From Acidobacteriota bacterium (lineage in GTDB: Bacteria > Acidobacteriota > Thermoanaerobaculia > Multivoradales > Multivoraceae), in assembly GCA_026707325.1 (NCBI GenBank), contig JAPOXA010000004.1, positions 1 to 49,794 on the forward strand: a DNA stretch of 49,794 nt, in the 5' to 3' direction. The notes below the pieces were generated by a model that was given only the letters and a program-made list of their open reading frames with translations, was not told the origin of the DNA and searched no databases. The number at the start of each line of letters is the position of its first letter. Within the stretch, counting starts at the first letter, position 1. The position numbers were made by a program, and so were the translations under genes. Below, one piece after another: positions 26,948-34,428 of this stretch.

Positions 26948-27742
26948 CTATTTGTGCCGGCGGTGGAGCGCCACGGTGTCCACTTCCCGCTTGCGTTCCC
27001 ACCAGTTCTGGTACAGGTCGAGCGCGAACATCAGAAGCAGGATGAAGATGACGATCCACTGCGGGATGTACGGAGTAGGGGCACCGTTGACGACCATGTG
27101 CGCGCTGTGACCCGCCTCGAGGATCAGCACGAAGCCGATCAACAGGAGGACGAACAGGCCGAGGATCTCGAACTCGGGATTCGAGCTGAGGAAGCGCGAG
27201 ATCGGGCCGGCGAAGACCAGCATCAACGCCACGGAGATCAGGACCGAGCCGACCATCACCGCGAAGATGTCCGTCATGCCGACGACGGTGAGGATCGAGT
27301 CGACCGAGAAGATCAGGTTCATGCCGACGATCAACGCCACGACCTCGGCGAAGCGATTCGCCTTCGCGACTTCGTGCTCGACCGCCTTCAGCTTGACGCG
27401 GAGTTCCTTCACGCCCTTCCAGATCAGGAACAGGCCGCCGATCACGAGCACCAGGGACTTGCCGTCGACGCTGCCGGCCATCTCCACGCCGAGGAACGAG
27501 CCGTCGAAGCTCCAGAGTTCGGCTGTGGCCGCCCCGAGCACGAGGCTGAGGAGCAGGAGCAGCACGACACGGAGCGCCATCGCCAGCAGCAGACCCAGCT
27601 TGATCGCCTGCTGGCGCTGCGCCTCCGGCAGCTTGTTCGCGATGATCGTGATGATGATCAGGTTGTCGGCGCCGAGGGCGATCTGGATCAGCGTGACCGA
27701 GAACAGGGCCGCCCAGAAGGATGGCTGGGCCAGGAGGTCCAT
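26948..27742 (-). CDS. TerC family integral membrane protein
   Basis: TerC proteins are multi-pass membrane proteins linked to tellurite resistance and, in several bacteria, to manganese export that metallates exported enzymes. About seven hydrophobic segments are visible. The conserved acidic motifs QIALGADNLI (about 20-29) and NLIFSVDSILT are present. The ATG at 27742 is preferred over a GTG one codon upstream. The length is 264 residues. It lies upstream of the F420 operon with a 99-base gap, so cotranscription is possible but not shown. Confidence 0.9.
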   Translation of the reverse strand: MDLLAQPSFWAALFSVTLIQIALGADNLIIITIIANKLPEAQRQQAIKLGLLLAMALRVVLLLLLSLVLGAATAELWSFDGSFLGVEMAGSVDGKSLVLVIGGLFLIWKGVKELRVKLKAVEHEVAKANRFAEVVALIVGMNLIFSVDSILTVVGMTDIFAVMVGSVLISVALMLVFAGPISRFLSSNPEFEILGLFVLLLIGFVLILEAGHSAHMVVNGAPTPYIPQWIVIFILLLMFALDLYQNWWERKREVDTVALHRRHK

Positions 27743-27857
27743 CACGAGACGTGCGCTCGCGGCATTGCGTTCCTCCGGCGCAAGCCCCTAGACTCTGCGC
27801 CCATCGTCTTCCAAGCCTTGACCATCAGCAGCCAACCTCCAGGAGATGTCCTGAGCC

Positions 27858-28469
27858 ATGAAGCTACACGAAGCCGCCACCGCCCCCAACTGCCGCCGCG
27901 TTCGCATCTTCCTGGCCGAGAAGGGCATCGACGTTCCCGTCGTCCCCGTCGATCTGGGCCAGGCGGAGAACCGCCAGGAGCCCTTCCGGCAGAAGAACCC
28001 GATGGGCCGCGTGCCGGTGCTCGAGCTGGACGACGGCACGTTCATCGCGGAATCGGTCGCGATCTGCCGCTACTTCGAGCAGTTCCAGCCCGAGCCCGTT
28101 CTGATGGGCGGCAGCGACCCGGAAGAGGCGGCCCGCATCGAGATGTGGCAGCGGCGGATGGAACTCGAGATCGCCCTGCCGATCATGCAGGTCTTCCGCA
28201 ACACCCACCCGTACTTCGCGGACCGCATCGACCAGTACCCGGACTACGGGGAGGGTCAGCGCAGCCACGCCACGAAGCGCCTGGAGTGGCTGGACAAGGA
28301 ACTGGCGGACCGGGAGTTCGTGGCCGGCGACGCGTACACGATCGCCGACATCACCGCCCAGATCGGCATCGACTTCGGCCGGGTCACCAAATTCAAGGTC
28401 ACCGAAGAGACCCCGAACCTGCTGCGCTGGCACCAGGCGGTGTCGGCGCGTCCGAGCGCGAAGGCGTAG
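27858..28469 (+). CDS. glutathione S-transferase family protein
   Basis: The N-terminal thioredoxin-like domain starts MKLHEAATAPNCRRVRIFLAEKG and contains the cis-Pro glutathione-binding segment GRVPVLELDDGTFIAESVAICRY (split around VPVLELDDG and IAESVAICRY). An all-helical C-terminal domain follows, with the N-capping box segment YTIADITAQIGIDF. The length of 203 residues is normal. AGGAG about 15 bases before the ATG supports the start. The substrate is not predictable. Confidence 0.9.
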   Translation: MKLHEAATAPNCRRVRIFLAEKGIDVPVVPVDLGQAENRQEPFRQKNPMGRVPVLELDDGTFIAESVAICRYFEQFQPEPVLMGGSDPEEAARIEMWQRRMELEIALPIMQVFRNTHPYFADRIDQYPDYGEGQRSHATKRLEWLDKELADREFVAGDAYTIADITAQIGIDFGRVTKFKVTEETPNLLRWHQAVSARPSAKA

Positions 28470-28479
28470 GGGCCGCCGG

Positions 28480-29739
28480 CTACCGACGGAGTTGCGCCGG
28501 CTGGACCTCCAACTCCTCCCGGAACTCGGGCGCCGCAATCCGGGCAAGCCGGCGCGCTCGCTCGACGACGTCCAGCCCGCGCACCTTGGCGACGCCGTGC
28601 TCGGTGACGAAGATGTCGGCGTCGGTCCGCAGCGCGGTGGCGGCGTGCGCTGTCGGCAGCGCCGGGACGATGCGGGAGAAGCGGCCCCCGCCGGCGGTCG
28701 CCTCGAGTGCGACGATCGAACGTCCGCCGGCCGACATCCGGGCGCCCCGCATGAAGTCGACGGCGCCGCCGGTGCCGCTGATCTGACGGCCGCGGACCAT
28801 CTCCGAGTTGACCTGGCCGAAGAGGTCGACCTCGACCGCCGAGTTCAGGGCGACGAAGTTCTCCAGCTTGGCGATCACCCGCACGTCGTGGGTGTAGTCG
28901 ACGGTGCGCAGGTCGATCAGGTCGGAGCGGCTCGCCCAGTCGTAGAGCGCGGGTGAGCCGAGGACCATCGCCGCGACCAGGCGGCCCCGGTCGATCGTCT
29001 TGCGGGCGCCCGTGACGGCCCCGGCTTCCACGAGATCCATCACGCCATCGGACAGCAGGCCGGAGTGAAAGCCGAGGTCGCGGTGGCCGTGCAGGGCGGC
29101 CAGGACCGCGCCCGGGATCGCGCCGACGCCGGTCTCGATGCAGTCGCCGTCGCGGATGAACTCCGCGACCAGGGCGCCGATGCGCTCGGCGACGGGGCCG
29201 CTCCGGCTGGCGAGCGTGGGCGGGGCGACGTCTGTTTCGACGACGTAGTCGAAGCGGTCCGCCCGCACGGTCGGGGCGCCCGGCAGCCGGGGCAGGGAGC
29301 CGTTCCATTCCGCGACGAAGGGGATCTCCGGGCGTTCCAGCAGCGCCGGCAGGAACCCGGCGCCGATGCCGAGGGAGCAGTCGCCGTTCCCGTCCGGCGG
29401 CGTGAACTGGGCGATGGCCAGGTCGAAGGGCGCCGCCATGAGATCGTCCCAGACGTACCGGTACTGCATCGGCACGAAGCGGACCGAACCCGCCTCGAAA
29501 CCCGCCCGCATCTCCGGCGTGACGAAGAAACTCCGGACGGTCGAGCCGGCCCAGGGCGCGAGGGTCGGCGAGGCGATGCCGGGAATGCGGGTGACCGTGA
29601 ACTCCACGCCGGCCGTCGCCTCGGGTTGAGCATGCAGCGCCGCGGCGATGCCTCGAGGTTCGTTGCAACCGCCCAGGACGGCGACCTTCATGCCTGGGCG
29701 GAGCAGCCCGCCGACCTGATCGGGAGTGAGTTTCTCCAT
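28480..29739 (-). CDS. acetyl-CoA hydrolase/transferase family (4-hydroxybutyrate CoA-transferase-like)
   Basis: This family exchanges CoA between acyl-CoA and a free acid by way of a glutamyl-CoA intermediate. Visible family segments are IETGVGAIPGAVLAAL (about 202-217), GFHSGLLSDGVMDLVEAG, QISGTGGAVDFMRGA (about 336-350) and the C-terminal ADIFVTEHGVAKVRGL. The expected catalytic Glu region (NSAVEVDLFGQVN) is present. The length of 419 residues is normal. The ATG at 29739 lies 10 bases after a TACGCT box. The promoter region runs directly into the truncated hicA remnant on the other strand. Confidence 0.87.
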   Translation of the reverse strand: MEKLTPDQVGGLLRPGMKVAVLGGCNEPRGIAAALHAQPEATAGVEFTVTRIPGIASPTLAPWAGSTVRSFFVTPEMRAGFEAGSVRFVPMQYRYVWDDLMAAPFDLAIAQFTPPDGNGDCSLGIGAGFLPALLERPEIPFVAEWNGSLPRLPGAPTVRADRFDYVVETDVAPPTLASRSGPVAERIGALVAEFIRDGDCIETGVGAIPGAVLAALHGHRDLGFHSGLLSDGVMDLVEAGAVTGARKTIDRGRLVAAMVLGSPALYDWASRSDLIDLRTVDYTHDVRVIAKLENFVALNSAVEVDLFGQVNSEMVRGRQISGTGGAVDFMRGARMSAGGRSIVALEATAGGGRFSRIVPALPTAHAATALRTDADIFVTEHGVAKVRGLDVVERARRLARIAAPEFREELEVQPAQLRR

Positions 29740-29749
29740 GGCGGCCCGT

Positions 29750-29755
29750 AGCGTA
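29750..29755 (-). promoter_or_regulatory. -10 box of the CoA-transferase gene, possibly leaderless
   Basis: TACGCT on the minus strand is followed by 10 bases and the ATG at 29739. No Shine-Dalgarno sequence is present. Confidence 0.4.
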
Positions 29756-29859
29756 GCCCGAACGACAGGCACCCTCGGAAGGGTAAGCTGAGCAAGGACT
29801 TGCCGCCGGGTACCTGGAACAGCATCCTCAAACAGGCGGGCCTCAAGAGAACTCCGTGA
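29752..29859 (+). pseudogene. hicA toxin remnant lacking its N-terminus
   Basis: The frame ending at TGA 29857-29859 reads HPRKGKLSKDLPPGTWNSIL then KQAGL, which is the C-terminal half of a HicA mRNA interferase (the typical GK-x-S-x-D-L-PPGT-x-x-SILKQAGL pattern). Upstream, the frame meets TAG at 29749-29751 with no start codon or the catalytic GSH histidine motif, so the first half of the toxin is missing. Its stop overlaps the hicB start as GTGA, the normal hicAB arrangement. The missing half is replaced by the CoA-transferase promoter region. Confidence 0.75.
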
Positions 29860-30068
29860 AGTACACGATCGTCATCGAGAAGGCGCCCAACAACTACGCG
29901 GCCTATGCTCCCGATCTCCCGGGCTGCGTTGCGGCGGCGGACACGCGCGACGAAGTCATCGAGTTGATGCGCGAAGCCATCGAGTTCCATCTCGAGGGCC
30001 TGCGGCGCGACGGCGATCCGGTGCCCCCGCCTCAGACCACGGCGGCCCAGGTCGACGTGGCGGCGTAG
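29856..30068 (+). CDS. HicB-type antitoxin (orphaned)
   Basis: This 70-residue protein has the degraded RNase-H-like HicB fold: MKYTIVIEK, YAAYAPDLPGCVAAADT, then a helix VIELMREAIEFHLEGLR and the ending GDPVPPP. HicB neutralises HicA, and many members have a C-terminal DNA-binding domain that is absent here. The start is a GTG overlapping the end of the hicA remnant by 4 bases. The partner toxin is truncated, so the protein may now have no cognate target. Confidence 0.85.
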   Translation: MKYTIVIEKAPNNYAAYAPDLPGCVAAADTRDEVIELMREAIEFHLEGLRRDGDPVPPPQTTAAQVDVAA

Positions 30069-30119
30069 AACCGCTGCGCTTCCGAAGAGGGGCGACTAGG
30101 ACGTCGACGGGCCGATTGG

Positions 30120-30290
30120 TCACTCGTCACGGCGAATCCGCAGGTGGCGCCAGCCACCGGCGAGCGCCAGCACTGCGATTGCGACGACGTACGGCCAAAC
30201 TTCAGCCAGGATCACTCCGGCCAGGACCGTGCCGGCGAGCCATGCGACGAGCCGGGTGCCCGACCACCGCCTCGGAGCGCCTGAGCATTC
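30120..30290 (-). pseudogene. membrane-helix tail in another frame after the Mrr_N-like gene (possible frameshifted continuation)
   Basis: On the minus strand, a frame different from that of the Mrr_N-like gene reads a hydrophobic segment VLAGVILAEVWPYVVAIAVL then ALAGGWRHLRIRRDE before TGA at 30120-30122. The reading begins in the middle of the upstream gene's low-quality C-terminus, near the AAAGAGAATGCTC region at about 30288. GC-rich third positions in this frame look coding. It could be the original C-terminus before a frameshift. It could also be chance. Confidence 0.4.
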
Positions 30291-30610
30291 TCTTTCGGAG
30301 TGTTGTTCTTGATGTCCCTGAGCGAGAGTGCCCCGGGGCGATGCGCCAATTCCGCCCCCCTTGGCGTCAGCCTGTAGATCTTCTCAGTCGAGACCTTCTT
30401 CAGGTGGCCATGGGCTTGCAGGCGAACCAAGCCATGGGCGACGGCATACTTGAACTCGGCGTACGGAGAACCTGGGGCGATGTGCTTTCTCTCGGCTTCA
30501 GAGAGACCCAGCGATTCGGCAACTCGCAACCTGATCTCCGAAGACGGAGTCTCCTCACCGTCCTTGAGGACCCTCAGGATCGGCTCCAGCACGTAGTCGG
30601 TCTTGCCCAT
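30212..30610 (-). CDS. Mrr N-terminal-like winged-helix protein, possibly truncated by frameshift
   Basis: Residues 1-95 resemble the winged-helix domain at the N-terminus of Mrr-type restriction proteins: VLEPILRVLKDGEE, SEIRLRVAESLGLSEAERKH, and an ending EKIYRLTPRGAELAHRPG. Mrr_N domains are thought to bind DNA. The expected nuclease domain is absent. After about residue 100 the sequence turns to Gly/Ser/Pro/Arg with no family likeness, while the next frame contains a membrane-helix-like tail. The ATG at 30610 (MGKTDYVL) is chosen; the frame upstream of it is unlike the domain. The gene lies in a small low-coding patch next to the broken hicA. Confidence 0.6.
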   Translation of the reverse strand: MGKTDYVLEPILRVLKDGEETPSSEIRLRVAESLGLSEAERKHIAPGSPYAEFKYAVAHGLVRLQAHGHLKKVSTEKIYRLTPRGAELAHRPGALSLRDIKNNTPKENAQALRGGGRAPGSSHGSPARSWPE

Positions 30611-30738
30611 GGCTTTCCATATCTGGTGGCTCGGTGGTGTGGAGCACGCAGGTACTCGGCAGCGTGTTGGGGCCAACGAAGCCGTTCTGGGGGCAGAGTA
30701 TCTCAGGTCGGAAGATCGAGGCATCCCGCTGCCGCTGA

Positions 30739-30744
30739 TACCCT
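30739..30744 (+). promoter_or_regulatory. -10 box of the second LLM gene, possibly leaderless
   Basis: TACCCT is followed by 9 bases and the ATG at 30754; no Shine-Dalgarno sequence fits. Confidence 0.4.
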
Positions 30745-30753
30745 GCCGCCGCC

Positions 30754-31683
30754 ATGACGACGACTTCCGAAGCACGAAACGGCCTCCCGGCCGTCTCTCT
30801 TGCCGCGGTGCCGGGACGGCGCCGACTGACCCTCGACCTGGCGCGTGAGATCGAGCGCCGCGGCTTCAGCGGCATCTACTGCCCGAGCATGGGCGACGGT
30901 CTGGCGCTCTGCGAAGCGATCGCGCTGTCCACCGAGCGGATCCACTTCGGCACGTCGATCGTCAACATCTACACCCGGCACGTGACGGAGTTCGCGCACA
31001 CGGCCTCGTTCATCCACGAGGTGTCCCAGGGCCGCTTCTGGTTCGGTGTCGGCGTGAGTCACGCGCCGGCGCACGCGCGGCTCGGCGTCACCGTCGGCAA
31101 GCCGCTCACGGATATCCGCGGCTTCGTGGATGAGGTCAAGGCGGTGCGCGGCGCCGGCGAGCTGCCGCCGATCGTCCTCGCCACGCTGCGCGACCGGATG
31201 ATCGCCACCGCGGCCGAGATCGGGGACGGCATGGTCTTCGCGAACGGCGCCCGTTCACGCATGGCCCACTCGCTGACCTTCGCCGGGGAGAAGGCCGGCG
31301 ATCCCGGTTTCTTCGTCGGCAACATGATCCCGACCGTGATCTCGGACGACCGCGATCTGGCGGCGGCGCGCAACCGGAAGACGCTCTCCCGCTACGCGCT
31401 GCTCCCGAACTACCGCAACTACTGGAAGGCGGCAGGCTACGTCGAGGAGATGGAAGCCGTCGAGCAGGCGGTGGGGCGGGGCGAGACGGATCGCATTCCG
31501 GCGATGCTCTCCGACCGCTGGCTGGCGGACTGCACCCTGTTCGGGACGGCCGCGGAGGTTCGCGAAGGCGTAGAGCGCTGGTTCGACGCCGGCATCCGCA
31601 CACCGATCCTGGTGCCGTCGTCGGCTGCGGGCAACCAGATCAAGGCGCTCGAGGAGCTGTTCGCGGCCTTCGACGGGAGCTGA
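30754..31683 (+). CDS. LLM class oxidoreductase, possible F420 user
   Basis: This 309-residue luciferase-like TIM-barrel protein contains LAREIERRGFSGIYCPSMGDG (split: LAREIERRGFSGIYCPS then MGDG), IHFGTSIVNIYTRHVTEFA and VSQGRFWFGVGVSHAPAH, the usual flavin/F420-binding framework. It is clearly different from the LLM at 19.2 kb. It sits four bases upstream of a RidA-family gene. With a full F420 pathway a few kilobases away, F420 use is a reasonable inference, but FMN use is not excluded. Confidence 0.85.
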   Translation: MTTTSEARNGLPAVSLAAVPGRRRLTLDLAREIERRGFSGIYCPSMGDGLALCEAIALSTERIHFGTSIVNIYTRHVTEFAHTASFIHEVSQGRFWFGVGVSHAPAHARLGVTVGKPLTDIRGFVDEVKAVRGAGELPPIVLATLRDRMIATAAEIGDGMVFANGARSRMAHSLTFAGEKAGDPGFFVGNMIPTVISDDRDLAAARNRKTLSRYALLPNYRNYWKAAGYVEEMEAVEQAVGRGETDRIPAMLSDRWLADCTLFGTAAEVREGVERWFDAGIRTPILVPSSAAGNQIKALEELFAAFDGS

Positions 31684-31687
31684 CGGG

Positions 31688-32152
31688 ATGACTACGGTCA
31701 GGGAACGGCTGGAAACGCTGGGCATCGAGCTGCCGGAGCCGGCGGCGCCGGCAGCCAACTACGTTCCGTTCGTCCGCATTGGTTCCCTTGTCTTCGTGTC
31801 CGGTCAGGTTCCGGTCAGGGACGGGAAGCTGGCCTATCGCGGGAAGGTCGGCGTCGACTACTCCCTCGAGGAAGCGCAGGAAGCCGCACGGCTCGTCGGC
31901 ATCAACATCGTTGCCGTCATCGGAGCCGCCTGCGAAGGCGACCTGGAGCGGGTGAAGCGCTGCGTGAAGCTGGGCGGATTCGTGAACTGCGACGACGACT
32001 TCGAGAACCACCCGGCGGTGATCAATGGGGCCTCCGACCTCATGGTGCAGGTGTTCGGCGACCGGGGGCGGCATGCTCGCTTCGCGGTGGGGACGAACAA
32101 GCTGCCGTTCAACGTTCCGGTCGAGATCGACGCCGTCTTCGAGGTCGACTGA
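31688..32152 (+). CDS. RidA (YjgF/YER057c) family protein
   Basis: RidA-family enzymes hydrolyse reactive imines or enamines released by other enzymes. Visible are YVPFVRIGSLVFVSGQVPVRDG (split: VRIGSLVFVSGQVP), the EEAQEAARLVGINIVAVI helix and the C-terminal PFNVPVEIDAVFEVD. The classical Arg of RidA near position 105 is not in its usual GxxxPxR context, so this is the longer, divergent subgroup of about 155 residues. It follows the LLM gene by 4 bases and is probably cotranscribed, perhaps clearing a reactive product of that enzyme. Confidence 0.85.
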   Translation: MTTVRERLETLGIELPEPAAPAANYVPFVRIGSLVFVSGQVPVRDGKLAYRGKVGVDYSLEEAQEAARLVGINIVAVIGAACEGDLERVKRCVKLGGFVNCDDDFENHPAVINGASDLMVQVFGDRGRHARFAVGTNKLPFNVPVEIDAVFEVD

Positions 32153-32257
32153 AGGGCTGACGGGCGGTCTCTCCGGGACCTCCAACTGGCTGAGGAACCG
32201 TAGCTTAGGGACCTGAGCGGGCGTCCGTCCAGGCGCCGGGCGAAGGCCTCCGACTGC

Positions 32258-32263
32258 TACGAT
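32258..32263 (+). promoter_or_regulatory. -10 box of mgtE, possibly leaderless
   Basis: TACGAT is followed by 10 bases and the ATG at 32274. An ATG at 32262 overlaps the box itself, so the downstream ATG is the better start. Confidence 0.4.
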
Positions 32264-32273
32264 GCAGCACGTC

Positions 32274-33644
32274 ATGTCCACCCAGCGAGTCGAGATTCTG
32301 GGCGACACGATGCGCCGGCTGGCTCGCCGCGGCGCCCGCCGGAACCTGTCCCGCGTCCTCAGCAAGGTGCGGCCGGGCGACGTCGCCGCCGCGCTCAGGA
32401 AACTGGTGCCGACCGAGCAGTTGTTCGTCGTCCGGCTGGCTCTTGAGGACTATCCGGATTCGGCCGGCGAGGTCCTGCTGGAACTCGAGCCCGGCGAACG
32501 GCGGCCGCTGCTGGAACAGCTCGCTCCGTCCGAGATCGCCGGCCTGCTGTCACCCCTGGCGGTCGACGACAGCGTCGAGATCGTCGACGGTTTGGAGGAC
32601 GAGCTGCGGGAGGCCGTGCTGGCGCTGCTCGACCGGCCGGACCGCGACGAGTTGCAGACGCAGTTCGCCTACGAAGAAGACACGGCCGGCCGGATCATGA
32701 ACACCGAGTTCTTCTCCCTGCCGGAGAGCACTTCGGTGGGCGATGCGATCGCCAAGATTCGCGAACACGGTGAGGTGGAGATGATCTTCTACCTGTACGT
32801 CGTCGATCCGGAGGGGCGCCTGGTCGGTGTCCTGTCGCTTCGGGAACTTCTGCTCTCCGTTCCGAGTCGCACGCTGGGTGAAATCATGAACCGGGGCCTG
32901 GTCACGGCGAAGACGGACACGGACCAGGAGGAGGTGGCGCAGCTCGCTTCGCGCTACGACTTCCTGGCGATTCCGGTCGTGGACGAAGGCCGGCGCCTGC
33001 TGGGGCTGGTCACCGTCGACGACGTGATCGACATCGTGCAGGAGGAGGCTGAAGAGGACTTCTACAAGATGGTCGGCACCTCCGACGACGAGTTGCTGTA
33101 CCGGGAGCGGGCCTGGCGGGTTGCCGGCATCCGGTTGCCCTGGCTCCTGGTGAACCTCGTCGGCCTGACCCTGACCGGCGTGCTGATGAAGCAGTTTCAG
33201 CTCCGGCTCAACGAGGCGTTCCTCCTTGCCTTCGCGCCGGTCGTCATGGGGATGGGGGGCAACATCGGCAGCCAGACGATGACGCTGACCGTGCGCGGCC
33301 TGGCGACGGGCCGGATCGGCGAAGGCGGCGGACGAATGCGCCGGTTTCTGTTCCAGCAGATCCGCATCGGGCTCGTGGTGGCGCTCGTCTGCGCCGCCGT
33401 CGCGGCGGCGGTGGCGGCCTTCCTGGAGCAGAACCCGGCGTACAGCGCGGTCGTCGCCAGTTCGCTGTTCCTGGCCATCGTGCTCGCTTCCCTGATCGGC
33501 TCGCTGCTGCCGATGGCGTTCGAGCGGATCGGGATCGATCCGGCGGTCGCTTCCGGCCCCATGGTCACGACCAGCAGCGACATCACCGGCATCCTCGTCT
33601 ACTTCGGCCTGGCGACCCTGATGATCGACTGGCTGGTCCGCTGA
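32274..33644 (+). CDS. mgtE: MgtE family magnesium transporter
   Basis: MgtE is a dimeric Mg2+ channel gated by cytoplasmic Mg2+-binding domains. The N-terminal superhelical domain (about 1-125) is followed by two CBS repeats (YEEDTAGRIMNTEFFSLPES near 132 and LGEIMNRGLVTAKTDTDQEE near 200) and five membrane segments from about residue 280. The pore motif PVVMGMGGNIGSQT (about 319-332) and the end STSSDITGILVYFGLA-like region (TTSSDITGILVYFGLAT) match. The length of 456 residues is normal. An M-box-like riboswitch was not recognised upstream. Confidence 0.93.
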   Translation: MSTQRVEILGDTMRRLARRGARRNLSRVLSKVRPGDVAAALRKLVPTEQLFVVRLALEDYPDSAGEVLLELEPGERRPLLEQLAPSEIAGLLSPLAVDDSVEIVDGLEDELREAVLALLDRPDRDELQTQFAYEEDTAGRIMNTEFFSLPESTSVGDAIAKIREHGEVEMIFYLYVVDPEGRLVGVLSLRELLLSVPSRTLGEIMNRGLVTAKTDTDQEEVAQLASRYDFLAIPVVDEGRRLLGLVTVDDVIDIVQEEAEEDFYKMVGTSDDELLYRERAWRVAGIRLPWLLVNLVGLTLTGVLMKQFQLRLNEAFLLAFAPVVMGMGGNIGSQTMTLTVRGLATGRIGEGGGRMRRFLFQQIRIGLVVALVCAAVAAAVAAFLEQNPAYSAVVASSLFLAIVLASLIGSLLPMAFERIGIDPAVASGPMVTTSSDITGILVYFGLATLMIDWLVR

Positions 33645-33663
33645 ACGGCGGCGGGGTCCGGGC

Positions 33664-34428
33664 ATGAAGCAGCACAGCGGCGAGGCGCTGCTGCTCCAGA
33701 CGACGGACCTGCACGAACGGGACCGCATCGTCGTCTTCCTCAGTCGCGATCGGGGCCTGAAGCGTGGAGCGGCCCGCAGCGCGCGGACGCGCTTCAGCCG
33801 TTTCGGCGGCGAGCTGCAGCAGCTCGCCAAGGTGCACCTGATCTGGTTCGAGAAGCCGGAGCGCGCGCTCGTTCGGCTCGCCGAGGCGGAGATGATCCGC
33901 AGCGCGCGGTCCCTGCACGAGGACCTGGAGGGGATCCTCGTCTCGTCCTACCTGGCGGAACACATGCAGGTCTTCGCGCAGGAGGACGAGCCGGAGAACC
34001 ACCTCTACCGCCTTCTGGACACGACCGTCCAGGCGCTGCTCGACGGCTGCGACCGCTGGCTGGCGGCGCGCTACCTGGAGTGCTGGACCCTGCGCCTGAG
34101 CGGCGTGTTCCCCGCGCCCCGTCGCTGTCCCGCCTGCGGCGACGCGATCGGCGACGAGGCCTTCCTGGCGGTCGACGCGGCCGGACTCCTCTGTCCTTCC
34201 TGCGGGGGCGGCGCGGGGGCCAACCGGAGGGTGGGAGCAGCGGTCCTGGCCTTCCTGCGCCGGATCGGCGGCTCGGATCTCGCGGGTCTGCAGGCGAACG
34301 GACAGATCGACGAGGCGACGCTCAGGTCGGTCGAGTCGCTGACGCGCGAGGTGCGCCGCGCCTTCCTGGGCCGGGAGTTGAAGAGCTATGGCGTGATGCA
34401 GCGAACCCTCAGGGACGTCACGCCCTGA
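33664..34428 (+). CDS. recO: DNA repair protein RecO
   Basis: RecO anneals SSB-coated DNA and loads RecA with RecR in recombinational repair. It opens with the OB-fold segment GEALLLQTTDLHERDRIVVF, then RGLKRGAARSARTRFSRFGG, and continues with the helical domain. A four-cysteine zinc site is present: CPAC (Cys155, 158) and CPSC (Cys177, 180). The length of 254 residues is normal. The stop overlaps the mutL start by one base (TGATG). Confidence 0.93.
   Translation: MKQHSGEALLLQTTDLHERDRIVVFLSRDRGLKRGAARSARTRFSRFGGELQQLAKVHLIWFEKPERALVRLAEAEMIRSARSLHEDLEGILVSSYLAEHMQVFAQEDEPENHLYRLLDTTVQALLDGCDRWLAARYLECWTLRLSGVFPAPRRCPACGDAIGDEAFLAVDAAGLLCPSCGGGAGANRRVGAAVLAFLRRIGGSDLAGLQANGQIDEATLRSVESLTREVRRAFLGRELKSYGVMQRTLRDVTP

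Noticed and set aside
32153..32257. Mg2+ riboswitch (M-box) before mgtE
   Set aside because: The gap is only about 105 bases and I could not see M-box features; a TACGAT box next to the start argues for a leaderless transcript instead.
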